Shown piece after piece: positions 1-12,500 of a stretch of 64,000 bases of DNA. Each line of letters opens with the position of its first letter. Positions within the stretch are counted from its first letter, which is position 1. The notes beneath the pieces are model-generated. The model did not search any database and had not been told where the DNA came from. It saw only the letters and a program-made list of their open reading frames with translations. Made by a program: the position numbers and the translations under genes. Location: contig JAZGTN010000094.1 in assembly GCA_037783415.1 (NCBI GenBank), positions 1,240,001 through 1,304,000 of the forward strand, in the 5' to 3' direction. This stretch comes from Leptasterias polaris (Eukaryota > Echinodermata > Asteroidea > Forcipulatida > Asteriidae).

Positions 1-45
1 TTACTTTCGAATGTCAATTATCGGAGGATCTAATGCGACAATATT

Positions 46-480
46 TTTTTGGTTAGGTTTGGTTAGGTTTGGGTTAGTTTTGTTTATGGTTTGGTTTTGT
101 TTGGTTTGGTTTGGTTTGATTTGGTTTGGTTTGGTTAGTTTGGTTGGTTTGGTTTTCTTTGGTTTGGTTTGGTTTGTTTTGGTTTAGTTTAGTTTAGTTT
201 ATGGTTTGGTTTGGTTGGTTAAGTTTGGTTTGGTTTGGTTTGGTTTGTTTTGGTTTATGGTTTGGTTTGGTTATAGGGTTAGGTTAGTTTGTTTTATGGT
301 TTTGCTTTGTTTGATTTGGTTTAGCTTGGCTTGGTTTGGTTTGTTTGGCTTGGTTTGGTTTGCTTGGCTGGGTTTGGTTTGCTTGGCTTGGTTTTGTTTG
401 CTTGTTTTGGGGTTTTTTGGGTTTTTTTTGGGGGGGGCGGGGGTTTGCTTTGCTTGGTTTAGATTGGTTTGGCTTCTTTT
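46..480 (+). repeat. GGTTT-type low-complexity array
   Basis: About 430 bp built from variants of GGTTT, GGTTTGGTTT, GGTTAGG and GCTTGG, with almost no A or C at the left and increasing GCTTGG to the right, ending in a G-rich stretch at 420-440. Extreme G/T strand asymmetry. Frames crossing it (rich in W, F, G, L) are artefacts. Confidence 0.9.
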
Positions 481-1067
481 TGTTTAATTTTGAACGGTTC
501 TGTATTGCTCTCGATTACTTTCGAAGGCCAGTTATCGGAGGGTCTCATGCGATAATAAATTTATCAACGGCGATTTGTAAATTGAACCAATACAAAGAAA
601 TACCCTAAGTTAACATTGTGAAAAAGTTAATTTTAAAAGAAATTGTTGATGTATCTGGATCAGGAGTTGGGTTATGCCGAACAAGAATCGTTGTAAGAAT
701 GACTCTGATATATTTTGTTTTTGTACTTTTTCAAAAATGTAAGTAAACAGGCCAAAAAATAAATCAATCAATTAATAAATAAATAAAAAACAAATAAATA
801 AATATACAAACAAAAAACAAAATCAAAACACTTAAAACATCGGCAGACACAAAGCATTTTAATTGTTTTTCCCCCGAAAGAACACGTGGAACCGTATAGA
901 GTACTTTGAATAGATCCTTCAGCCAAAAAGACAAGATCACATTCAAACAGTTGTTTTGGGTCTGCAATATTTCACACGACTAAGTCTGATTTTATTTGTA
1001 ACCAAAATTCTTGCTCGTTTATGCAATGACAGTTTGATATTCAGACAACATTTACGAGTTTTAAAAG

Positions 1068-1113
1068 CAGTGCAAAAGATATACGAGCTGCAGTGCAAAA
1101 GATATACGAGCTG
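1068..1113 (+). repeat. perfect 23-bp tandem duplication
   Basis: CAGTGCAAAAGATATACGAG followed by CTG occurs twice in direct succession (1068-1090, 1091-1113). Confidence 0.9.
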
Positions 1114-3078
1114 TTAATGGCCGCCTTATTGTTCAAGAAACAGCTATTATATATAGGTATAGCATCCATGCAACGCTGCATCACAACTCACCACAATGGT
1201 AGCGAGTTACATCTATCCGAAACGAAGATCTACGTCACAAGTCTACAAATGCAAACGAGGCATTTTCTGGGGACGGGAAAATACTGTTTGTAAAATGTCA
1301 CCTCAGGACAGCACCGCTTGATTGAATGAACAGTAATGGCCGCGCCGGCATTACGACTTAAAATTCTAAAGTGAACTGGGGCGTAAAGAAATAATAATTA
1401 CATTTTTTGTTAGCATGCTTTGGGGCTAAATGGACTGCAGAAGCCAGCCTTAATTTGACTGTTGTTGACATTTTTGTGTCGGGTTTATTTCAGTGTAGAA
1501 ATAATTATAAGTAGGCTGTATAGAAACACAACCAATTTTGTTTTGATTATGAAATTCGTAATTAAATTTTCCACCGTGTGATGTATGAGGCTTACAATAG
1601 ATTTGCCTATAATTGTTATAACAGTGTGGTATGGTACGCACTGCAGGCCACAAGAGACCTTTTTATTAGATATTTGGTTTAATAGTTTAATGAGGTACGT
1701 GTTTAATTTCAGCATAACTATATAATGCAGATAATTTAGTTTATTGTCTAATATTTGCACCATTCTTTACAACCGTTATTTTTTTTTAACACATTGTGCA
1801 AATGTTGGAAAAGCATTGACATTGGATTTATTCACAAAAGAAAGATAATACAGCCAACAAACGGACTTCTATTCCCACTCTAACCTAAACGTGAACGTAT
1901 TTATGCTATACAATATACACGCGACATGAAATCATGTACGAAGTGAGCTTGCCCAGCATAAGAAGGCCAAATGAAACCCACCATGCTGGATACAAGAACC
2001 CTTGATATTATACGTAGGCTGTGTAGAGGGTAATGAATTAAACATAATAACCCGAGTCCTACAAAACACTGTCTAGATATACTTGTCGCTATATCAGTGC
2101 GTGGGCGGTGGGCAGGGCCCGCTATAGCTGCTATATATTATATAGTTCAAGATTATAATGTATTGACCTATATTTGTTCATAAACAGTGAGCGGACTTAC
2201 TTACGCGCCAGTAAACCATGCTTTCATTCACCTGTGACAAATTGGCCATGTTGGAAACAATTTGACACAGTGGTGACAATTTACTTCAGAATGACAAAAC
2301 GAACCTTATTATTATGTTATTATTGTTTCACTGGGCGGCGAAAAGTGCATCTTGATATCCAATGTTTATGACTTGTAATTTTGAAGGAGATAGATGTATC
2401 TGTCTGGATACAGTGACTGGTTCATAATGATACACCTCATTTATTAATGAAAATGCAATCTTTACTGATGACTGCCTTAAGCTAATTAGCCCGCCCCCTA
2501 AAACTGTCCGGCTACTATACTATCTTAACTACCAAGTGACACCTGTTTAAAATACAAATATCATCAATGTGTGAGAATTGATTTATTTGGTAGCTTGTGT
2601 TCCAAAGTAAAAAAAACAATGGAAATTTACGCCTTTACTTTAAATTATTACAATTACATACAGCAGTTATAAAATCTAACAACAGTTAACAACAATTATA
2701 GCAAATTAGACAATACATTTTTGTCATAAGGGTTAGTTTGTAGGACATAAATTAGCAAGCCTGGGGTAAATGACTGTTTAAGAAGCGTAAACAAAAGTAT
2801 TTGATTTCAGTCTCGGTTTTTAGTACATTAGAGCATGAATACGTCATAACTACGTTGAGCTTTAAAATTTCATTAACAACAGCTATGTTAATATAACTAT
2901 TGTATCTGTTTAGTTCAACACTCAATAAGTTCAATAATATATTTATTTTGAAGCTACTTCCTTTCACACTTTCATGAACAGAAACATGAAGAGGTTTGGG
3001 GATTTGACCCGTCCTGCAACTTTGCTGCATTAACAAGCTTTGCAAAAGACTTGCAACTAAATCAGAGATGCTCGCGCA

Positions 3079-3142
3079 CCTACTAAAAGTTTTGGAAGCT
3101 CCATCAGTAACCTACTAAAAGTTTTGGAAGCTCCATCAGTAA
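3079..3142 (+). repeat. perfect 32-bp tandem duplication
   Basis: The unit beginning CCTACTAAAAGTTTTGGAAG is repeated exactly twice with no spacer. It looks like a recent slippage or duplication event. Confidence 0.9.
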
Positions 3143-4484
3143 CCTGAACCGCGAGCAGGTCAAAGGTTAGCATATGCAACGAAGAAACACCTTTAAAATC
3201 ATGCAGAAATGATTAGTCTATAGCGCCAATATTATCTCGCAAAGTTGTCCCGGCATGATTTCGTCGCTTAAAAATGAATGTCCCTTTTCTAAAAGAAAAT
3301 CGTAAAACCAGTAAAGCCTGATTTCAAGTCACCATTCGCTGTGAAAATAAGAACAGAATGGGGTGTGTGTACAGGCCCAGTTATAAACTTAGTTTCAAAA
3401 CTACGTGTTTTATAAATCGTTCTTTGAATAAATACAAATTGTTTATTTAAATATGTATATGTTAACATCTAAATACAAATAAATAAAATATATCCTCCCC
3501 TGTCCGGTTTTCGATGTAGTATGCCTTTTTCTTTGAATTGAACAAAAATAAAAATATTCTATAATCAACTGATGCCCTAATTACCTTCCTTTGTTTATAA
3601 GAAATATGCAAACATATATTAAAACGTGATGGACATTGAAACTTTCACACCACGCACCGATCTAATTCGATGACTTCAATAGCGTCCCATTTGTTTTGAG
3701 TTTGACCTGTTTTCGATGCAAACAAGAAAGTATGGTGTCCGGGTGAAGCCATACGTGGAAGAAACATCTGCAGTGACTACAAGTGTTCTGTGAGACTTAG
3801 TGTATGACCCTATAGCCAGCAGTTTTCTTCATTTTATTCAACATATTTTGTATTTAGTTTTAAAAATAACCATGGTATTTTTCAAAAACTTAAAAAAAAA
3901 AATAAAAAAAAAAAATTCTTGGCTTTCAAATCTTATTTTTATTTAGTTTTGTGTCTTTTTATGTTTCTTAACATTTATAATAAAGCATATAAATAAACAG
4001 TGATAATCGAATCACAAAGCTGATGTTTAAATTTTAATATTAATAACAAAAATGATAGAGTGTTACCAAAAAAAATTATCCAGACTATTAGAAAATGATA
4101 TAAGGCACGTGGCTTCTTTAAGCCTCTGTATTTTTTCCCCCAGAATGCTCAGCAGAATGTTCAGTCACATGATTTGATCATCGTGAATTGTGAATTGAAA
4201 AAGTGTTTGATGAAACTTTTTCGGTGGGAATTTTTTTTGTTATGGCCCCGACAGTATGACATATTTTTGTACCTTGCAGAAATGCCTAAAATACCACAAC
4301 TTTTTGCATTTACAAGTGCAACTAACCAGTGGAACCTTACATGTTTCTAAGTTTTTGTCAAATGAGAGGAGACTCTTTGCTTGGCAAGTCAAACCACAAA
4401 AATTGTATCTAGGGACTGTTTACATCGTGCGCAGAGAGGTAAAAGATTTGCCTCGATTTCAGGGACGCCCTGAATACAGGGCGT

Positions 4485-5690
4485 CCTACGATACCTTTCG
4501 TATTTGTACTACAGTGACGTCCTGGATATCAGGTACCATTTCTGGGGCGGAAAATTTTCAAAGCTTCATAAGTCAAATCTTACCTGCAAGAAGCCACTAA
4601 TTTCACAAGATTCACATTCCATGGCGGCATACATTTTGCTGCGGTGGGTTTTGGACGTCATAATTATAATATTATATTATATTCCTCATTATTCCGTCAT
4701 TTTCGTGAAATAATGCAGCTCCCAACGTAAAAAAATACCCACAGTGTCTGCCGTGCGTACGCGCACATACGCGTGTAAGACGCAGGATGCATGACGCGCA
4801 AATCGTGCGTTGCGTTTGCATGTTAACGCTGTGCAGTCAAGATACTGTGACTAAAATGTGTGATACAAATTTGGCGCGTTTTGCGGTATGCTTAATCGGC
4901 GCCCGCGCAGAAATACGCGAGCACACCCAATCGCCCGCGTCTTGGTTTTTCTCAATAAACTGTGTTTAAGTTGCATAATTGCTTAACGTTGAGAGCTGCA
5001 TTATTTCATGAAAATGACGGTATAATATACAAATATTGACTGCTTCGAGTGCTATGGTTAAAACTACGACTCCCTCGGTGATCCCCGGAGCGTTCTATTT
5101 TCCCGAGGCGCATAGCACGAGTAAAAGCAGTCAATATTTGTTTTATAACACCCCAACTATTTATCATCCTCGTACACGTAACGTTCGTACGCGCATTTCA
5201 GATACACAGATGCACAACTGATTGGGTTCGAGGTAGGTAAAAAAGACGTATAGGTACTGCATGCCACGTGATAGTACCATTGATCTCCATTATAGTGACC
5301 ATCGAACGTGCACAAACGCGCTGAGTTGTCCTATCCAGTCACTATAATGGAGATCAATGGATAGTACCCATGTGATAGTTCATCGTTTGCCATGTGATAG
5401 TACCGCGCGCGACTCGCCGGGTTTCTAGTAAAACTAAGACATATCATGTGACGCGCTCTAAACCAATCAAAAGGCAGAATATTTGTAAGGGGTGTTATAA
5501 TGAGGAATATGACGTCTGAAACCCACTGCAAAAAAATGTATGCCGCCATGGAATGTGAATATAGTGGCTTCTTGCAGGTAAGATTTTAGTTATGAACCTT
5601 TGAAAAATTTCCGCCCCAGAAACGGGCCCTAATATTTAGGACTCTGTATATGTGTACAGCACAGAGGAAGGGTCCTATATAGGGCTAACC
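4485..5690 (-). mobile_element. inverted-repeat element of the TAGCCCT family, with nested insertions
   Basis: The arm near 4530-4735 (words GGGGCGGAAA, TTCCATGGCGGCATACATTT) recurs in reverse complement at about 4975-5020 and 5500-5625. The right end (5630-5690) is the reverse complement of the left end of the copy at 37231, ending in TATAGGGCTA. The left terminus is eroded. The right arm is split by inserted DNA: a hairpin (CAAATATTGACTGC at 5029 and its complement near 5127) and a segment with TATAACACCCC ends (5142-5500). Frames inside it are not genes. Confidence 0.75.
5142..5500. mobile_element. small element with TATAACACCCC ends, nested
   Basis: Termini TATAACACCCC (5142-5152) and GGGGTGTTATA (5490-5500) are exact inverted repeats. 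Inside is a near-perfect 22-bp hairpin, 5277-5298 with 5339-5360. It sits in the right arm of the larger element at 4485-5690. Confidence 0.55.
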
Positions 5691-5924
5691 AGATACCAAT
5701 CTACGTTTTCAACAATGGCAGGTACAAACTCAAATCAGAATAGGCATGGATGATAATCGTCCTATTTTAAATTGAATTCAAATTGCTCGCCCACAGAAAA
5801 TCAGTTCTATTAATAAACAACCTATAAATGAGATTATCCTATACGTTTTTCAAGTGTCGACTACCATGCCTGTTCGATTTACATATAAACGGAATAATTT
5901 CACAAGTTGTAGCAACAATTGTTT

Positions 5925-6296
5925 AAAGGCACTGAACACGTTTTGTAATTGTCAAAGACCAGTATTCTCACTTGGTGTATCCCAACATATGCATAAAATA
6001 ACAAGCCTGTGAAAATTTGGGCTCAATTGGTCATTGAAGTTGCAAGAAAATGATGAAAGAAAAAACACCCCTGTAGTTCAAATTAGTGTGCTTTCAGATA
6101 GGAATAAAAGGCTTCTGGCCAGAAGTCTTTTATTATTTTAGTGGGAAATTACCTCTTTCTCAAAAACTACGTTACTTCAGAGGGAGTCTTTTCTCACAAT
6201 GTGTTATACTATCAACAGCTCTCCGTTGCTGGTTACCAAGTAAGTTTTTATGCTAATATATATATTTTGAGTAATTACCAAACGTGTACAGTGCCT
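5925..6296. mobile_element. TTAA-flanked MITE, AGGCACTG termini
   Basis: AGGCACTG at the left and CAGTGCCT at the right, each bordered by TTAA, the target expected for a TTAA-specific transposase. A diverged relative lies at 11621-12042, sharing TCAAAGACCAGTAT and CATCGAAGTTG-like words. No transposase is encoded. Confidence 0.75.
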
Positions 6297-9196
6297 TTAA
6301 CAAGAGTTACATTTGTGGATAATTATTACATTCGTTTACCTTCGTTCGCTCAATAAATAATTTCCACTGAACTAAATAGTGGCCTGTTTTTAGTTTTTTT
6401 TTTTTTCAATGTTAAACCATGGGAACAGGGTGTAAAAAGAACGAAAACAAGTGTCTCTCTATAAGTGGATATTGTTTTTGATAAGCATGGACATTGTTTT
6501 TACATGCGAAAAATTATATTCAACGTAAGTCAAGCTTCGTTTAATCTATGCAACGAGAAAGTACCAAACACGTCTCAATAAAGACGACGTGGTGGTAGTA
6601 AACCAAACTCGGTCTTTGACTGTTTTCCCCAAAGTCTTGGTTTTCTCAAGTGAATGATTCATGGATCGAAAATTGTATTCCAAGGAATGCGCTTATGTAA
6701 AACCCAGAGACTTTAAATCACTACATATTTCACTAAACCCCCAACTCACCAGGTAACGAAGCATAATTCAAGTGCACTTTCCCACGATGCCATTTGATAT
6801 GTTGATGTGTTTTAGCTTGATTTTTGTTTTAAAAATAGTCGGAATTGCAACAGGTTAAACAAGTTATGTAAATACAAAGCTCATCCGCATGAAGAGCCGT
6901 GCATGCACAAACCCTGGCGCGTATTCGGGTAGATGATACATCAGGCCTGCTGCACCGCTAAATGTCAAAGTGCCAAGCTTGGAACTAGTGCACTTCGTGT
7001 TCACCGCAGACAACACGATTCCCGCCAAAATTTTTTGCATAAATAGACAGGTATGGTATAGGTAAGCAGATGGTAATATTTGGACGATGGTGTGTGCACG
7101 GCACCGATCAAAAAGACTAGAGTGGTGTAACGTTAAATGAGAGTCACTCGTAGCTATAATGGGAAGTCCGTGATCACGACATTTTGGAATGGGGAAACAT
7201 TTTCAAGGATTGGTGATTTCAGATTCGTTCTAAAGACAGCGTGCATCAGGTTGAATCAAATTTCATTTTGCTGCGTGGTGTTTGCCATCTGTGTGCGGCT
7301 AATTAAAGCAGTACGTCGTGAACTTGATGCTTTGTGTGTAGTTGGACTGCCGTATAGTCTGACATGGCTTGAGTTTGGAAATCCCTTTAAGTGCATTATG
7401 CACGGCGTAAAGGAAGGTCGTAAGCCAATAACACTGCAAGGCATTTTAGAGTAGGCCTACGTGAATATATGAGAGGTCTGCCAAATATAGTAGCATTTCA
7501 TAAACATGTAGCCATAAAGATTGACTGAGTTGTTTTCATGGTAGCTATCAGTCTGCTTTATTGACTAGTTTTAGCACATGGTGTAGATTTATTTACGATT
7601 TGGTGAATGACCTATTTTCATAATTACCAGCAGACCAGTAAAAATGCTTAATTATTAAGGGCGAAATTTGGTTTCACCCTCTTTGGTTAAGCAAGAAATC
7701 AGTCCATGTTCATGGAGGAAATTTGTAGTGTATAGTGATGGATGGAGTAGGCCTACAATGATAAGCAAAAAGAAGGTCATGTAGTTTTTGACAATATAAA
7801 AAAAACTAAAACCCACTATAACTGTCCTGAGAAAATCGTGTTTTCTATTATTTCGTTTCCCATGTCGGTTACCAGTAGAAAAATAACCATCTCTAGTTAT
7901 CTGCACATCCCAAACTTTTCATCATTGAATGTAAACAGCCTATTCACTGGGTTTAGGAAATTCTTTTTTTCAAACTAAAGAGATTTTCTTGCAAGTTATT
8001 TAATTGACATTCATTAAAAGATTACACAACTGATAATAATAAAAGTTTGTGTCATAACCAAAATCATGCGAAACTATGAATAGCGCTTTGTTTCATGTCG
8101 TAGAAAAGTATATCAAGTATATGTATTTATTTATTTATATATATAAATATTGGAATTTGCATATTGGAAAATATCAATGATTCTAATGGTGGATCGAAGA
8201 CTGCCTCATTATCATCCAAGAAATGGTTATGGACAATGCTAGTGATATAACCAAATGAAAGCAATTACATTACAGGCAATTTCCTTCGGTGAGCTGCCCA
8301 TCTTGCTCTGCCTCTACTTAGCAATCCAGAAAAACTTCTTTCACTTATAGAATAAGGTTGATTAGGTTTAGCTGCAATGGGTTGTTACACCTGCACCAGC
8401 GAGTTGACATGTAATTTCACACTATCTCCAATAGGACCAAGTAATAAGGCCGTTCCAGCGAAGCCGCTCTTCCATAAGCTCAGAGTTTACAAAATATAGT
8501 TACCTCAGCAGACTGAATCTGATGTGATAGTTAAAAGAGATTCTATATGTGGTGAGCCGAGTATCCCCCGTACCTGGCTAACGATTTTGCATGAGAGTTG
8601 TCAACAAGAGTAAAGGAATCAATACAGGTTGGAACGAAATTCCGGGAACTCGTCAGGGGCTGTGTGCCCAGGGTACGTGCGCATTGGCTCCTTCATCACC
8701 GGGTGCCAGAGTTAATCACATTCTAATAACGGTCCGTTGTATCTTCTTATAACCATGTTCGTTGTTTTATAGTTGATGAAGGTAGCATGAGAGGTGAAGC
8801 GTGGGGAAATACCCTGCTTCTTATACTGCATGTACAATTTGGCAAGGACTATAACCTTATTACCGTCTTTGATTTAATTAAGATTTAAGGTCAAGACATT
8901 TTTAAACAGATCTGTGAAAAATTGTTGAATGTGACACTGCACTCACATTCTCTTTGTATAATCTGATAGTTTTCCCAACTTCAACATAATGGATTTTTTT
9001 TTAAGAGCACAGAAACTTGTGGGTTTTGAAACACCTTATGCTTACTCCAGAGCATACTTAACGTAACATCATAATATTTGGGGAAACCTATGTGTTTCGT
9101 CCCTTATCAAAGGTTTTCACCTTAGGATGCCTGTTCATGGAATGTGCTCCTTGCTCTATGAGGTATATCTCTGCTCATCTGCCAATAGACTGCGAA

Positions 9197-9288
9197 AGTC
9201 TCGCGCATATTCGAACTTTTTGGGGACCATTTTGGTCCCATCGCGTGAAGGAACCAAACTTGCGCACTGCTCGAATACGCGCGAGACT
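9197..9288. repeat. imperfect hairpin with GGACCATTTTGGTCC loop
   Basis: AGTCTCGCGCATATTCGA (9197-9214) pairs with TCGAATACGCGCGAGACT (9271-9288). The intervening sequence contains its own GGGACC palindrome. Probably a decayed MITE core. Confidence 0.65.
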
Positions 9289-9303
9289 TGCACAGAGGCT
9301 AGT

Positions 9304-9547
9304 TAGCGCTATATAGGACTCTTCCTCTGTGCTGTACAGTAGTGTATAGACCTTATGCATTTACGTCACCAAGCCGCCATCTTAGAGGTAAACTGATGAT
9401 GAAACAATGGAAACACGCTGATTTGTACGCGCGGCGCACAGGACTGGCCAATGAGCATCTTCCTTTTGACCTCTAGGCGAGGGCGCCCTACTCAAATGAC
9501 GTCATATGCATAAGGTCTATTACGAAAGTGAAAGGCCGCCAGGGCTA
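9304..9547. mobile_element. TAGCCCT-family element with 10-bp target duplication, gutted by a nested MITE
   Basis: The left end (TATAGGACTCTTCCTCTGTG) and right end (TACGAAAGTGAAAGGCCGCC) match the two ends of the copy at 37231-38033. AGAGGCTAGT flanks it on both sides (9294-9303 and 9548-9557), a 10-bp duplication. Most of the interior is replaced by the element at 9347-9519. Confidence 0.8.
9347..9519. mobile_element. TAGACC-family MITE nested in the 9304-9547 element
   Basis: TAGACCTTATGCAT at the left, ATGCATAAGGTCTA at the right, with TACGTCA and TGACGTCA just inside. Relatives at 41306-41461 and 60952-61131 share the TAGACC...TTGCAT ends and the nearby TGACGTCA or TGACATCA. Confidence 0.75.
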
Positions 9548-9596
9548 AGAGGCTAGTATACTTTTCACAGTAATCTGCTGATTTTGTTCTTTGTAG

Positions 9597-12500
9597 AATT
9601 ATTCACGAAGAGGGATTTAGTGATGAAGACGCCAAGGTGTTTAGACCGGTCGTATTCAGCAACACGTTGCAGTCGATGGTATCAATAGTCAGAGCCATGG
9701 AGAAACTGGAAATATCCTATGGAGATCCAGCGAGAGAGGTAGGTTGGGAACAAGACCTTTATATCAAACTGATGTTTCTGTTACATCGGTGTATCTAATT
9801 AGCCTTTCCCATGAAATGTGCTAATTACATTCACGCATGCGTACAGACACTATTGGTTGGCAAACACCATAAAGTTGTGCACTAGCAGACGCACAAACGC
9901 GGATGCGTCACGCCACCATCAGTCCCATACAAAAAGGGGACACAATCCCTTTTTGCCAACCAATAGTGTAAGTGCGCAAACGCGATGTGCAATTAACGTA
10001 TTTTATGGGACGATATATCATTTAAATTTAAACGTATTATCAAACTTAACTGTACAGTTTGACAGTAGCAACAGCATTTATAAAAACACTAAACGTCCTT
10101 TTTAATCATGTAAAGGTGATTTAGGCCTATTAATATAATATTTTCTCAAACTTGGAAATCATTTAATTATTTTATTAAACCATGATTTAATAGTTGATTT
10201 TCTTACCTGGCATGACCTGCAATCTTTCACGCTTCCACTATTAAACCTCAAAGAAATTTTGAAATAGTCAGCAAATTCAAGGAAACTGAAGTTTAGTTCT
10301 GTTCCTGGTCAATGGATTTAACTATCAGTCAGAAAGTATCCCCCAGTGTCAAATTAGTCTCTCGCAATATTTTTACATGTACATGAAAGTAAGGGTGTCA
10401 ATACAAACAGTGTATAAAAACCACCATTTGCTAATTACCATGCGATAGACTAGGCCCTGTGTATCTATTTGAGGCTTCCGTCTCATTAAAGTTAATAATG
10501 GGGAGTTCACATTTTTTCAATGTAATTATATTTTCTTGGTAGTAATTGCACATAAAAAAAACAGCTCACGCAATAATGGCTTATTTAGGGGTGGGCGCAG
10601 CGGGTGCCCTCCTTATTTCCGCCGACTGAAGAAAATGTGTTTTAAACGGCAAATAAATCAAAAAATCTATTTTTAAAATGGGCACAAAATAACTTGTAAA
10701 ACGCTTCTGAAATATCCGAGATTGCACCAGATAACACCTACTTTTAAAAATCTCCCCGGACTCTAAAGCGGGCCCTATACCCTACGCTGTTATCAACTTA
10801 TCTTAAAGCAATAGCAGGATTATTGAAAATGATCAACTTGGAAATAAACCCTCAAAGTTTGCGCCCCTTCCTGAATCTACCTTTGACCTTTGAGATGTGA
10901 ATTCTTATATTTCTGCAGTAATTACAAGATGACCTGTAAACACTTCTTGCCTGACAATAATTGAGTTTTGTTTTGTGTAATAAAGTTGTTATCAAAAAAT
11001 GTCAGTGACCTCTCTTGCAATTGACTCTTTTGCAAACAGGATGATTGTAAGATGGTGCTGGACATTGTAAGCAAGATGCTAGATTCCGAACCTTACTCCT
11101 GCCCCCTGCTAGGCGCCTTACAAAGACTCTGGGTCGATCATGGTATCAAGGAATGCTTCAGTCGATCAAGAGAGTACCAACTGAATGATTCTGCTAAATA
11201 GTAAGTCAGTTTCATTCCACCCTGACAATCGCATTTAACCTATAGATTAAAGGAATGACTCAATGTAAGTGGCTGATACATCATTGACTTTTAGAACACA
11301 CTACACTCATTCCCATAACACATCATGCAATCAACTTCTGCGAATATTGCATCAAATTCAGGTGTCTCGTTTTAGTAAAAACAATAAAAACACTTAAGTT
11401 TTGTCAACGTATTGTGCACGTTCTTAGATGCTTATTTCGATTGCAGCAATCAAAATAAGGAACAGTGATTCAATTAATAAATTGTTAACTTTGACATTAT
11501 TTCAGGCTGAAGTATTTCTCTGGAGGGTTGGTACTTATAAAGATTATAATCATTTTCTTTCCCGATGATAACCAATCCCGAAGTTGTTAAAATGGTGTTA
11601 TCGGCTGAATCTTAATGGCTGAGTATACTTTTGGTAAATGTCAAAGACCAGTATCCTCACTTGATGTATCCCAACATTATGCATAAAATAAAAAACCTGT
11701 GAAAATTTTGGACTCAATTTGTCATCGAAGTTGACTCAATTTGTCATCGAAGTTGAGTCAATTTGTCGTCGAAGTTGCAAGAAACGAAAACAAAAATCCC
11801 CTGGTTACACAGAATCGTGTGCATCCGATCAGATGTCTGAGAAAGGCTTCATGCCTGAAGCCTTTCCCAGGTTCAAATTTTGGGGTGAAAAGTTACCCTT
11901 TTCTCTAAAACTACATTACTTCAAAGTGGGTCGTTTCTAACAGTGTTTTATAATATCAACAGCTCTCCAGTGCTCATTACCAAGTAAGTTTTTATGGTCA
12001 TTAACTTTTGGAGTTAGGCACCAAAAGTACACCCTGCCTTTAGCACACAAACTGTTGAAGTAGAACAGCTTCTTAAGTTTGTTTAAATCTGGCATTGGAA
12101 TGAGAGACTTTGACAGAACCGACAAATTTTGATTCATTGTCAATACTGTGCCCTTTGAAGACTCTGCATGTACATCATTTATAAATATCTGAAATATTTT
12201 AGAAGATTTGCTCTTATGAAATTTGTTAAGCACGGCACCAAGCTCCCAGACTTCGAGAAAGGTCTTATTTACAATTTGTATGTGGAAGTTGGAACACATG
12301 ACCAACAGGGTCTAGTCAATGTTCGGTGTGTACAAACCAATTAAGTTGAATAGAGCTGTGCTGTTTTATTAAGACTAAAACTATATTTATAGATTTGTTC
12401 CAAGTTCGGTAATGATAGGTACGATCATAATTTGGTTATGACCCCAAAAACGAAAATATGTAATTTTTATACTAAAGCCTATTTTATAAAGATAGTAGTA

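Larger units (their letters stand above)
1..9596 (+). other. presumed intron of the Go alpha gene; no exon recognised
   Basis: No open frame here resembles a known protein, and no exon encoding the Go P-loop (GAGESGKST) was seen, so this is probably intron between exon 2 and exon 3. It holds the GGTTT array, two short tandem duplications, two MITE nests and a TTAA-flanked element, listed separately. The longest frame (7137-7454, 105 codons) has no recognisable features. Confidence 0.6.

Noticed and set aside
46..90. Possible telomere-like repeat (GGTTAGGTTTGG)
   Set aside because: No run of the animal telomere unit TTAGGG; the sequence drifts into GGTTT low complexity.
206..608. Open frames rich in Trp, Phe, Leu and Gly
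   Set aside because: They are translations of the GGTTT repeat and have no protein-like features.
1068..3142. CRISPR-like direct repeats
   Set aside because: The tandem duplications have no spacers and only two copies; the window is eukaryotic.
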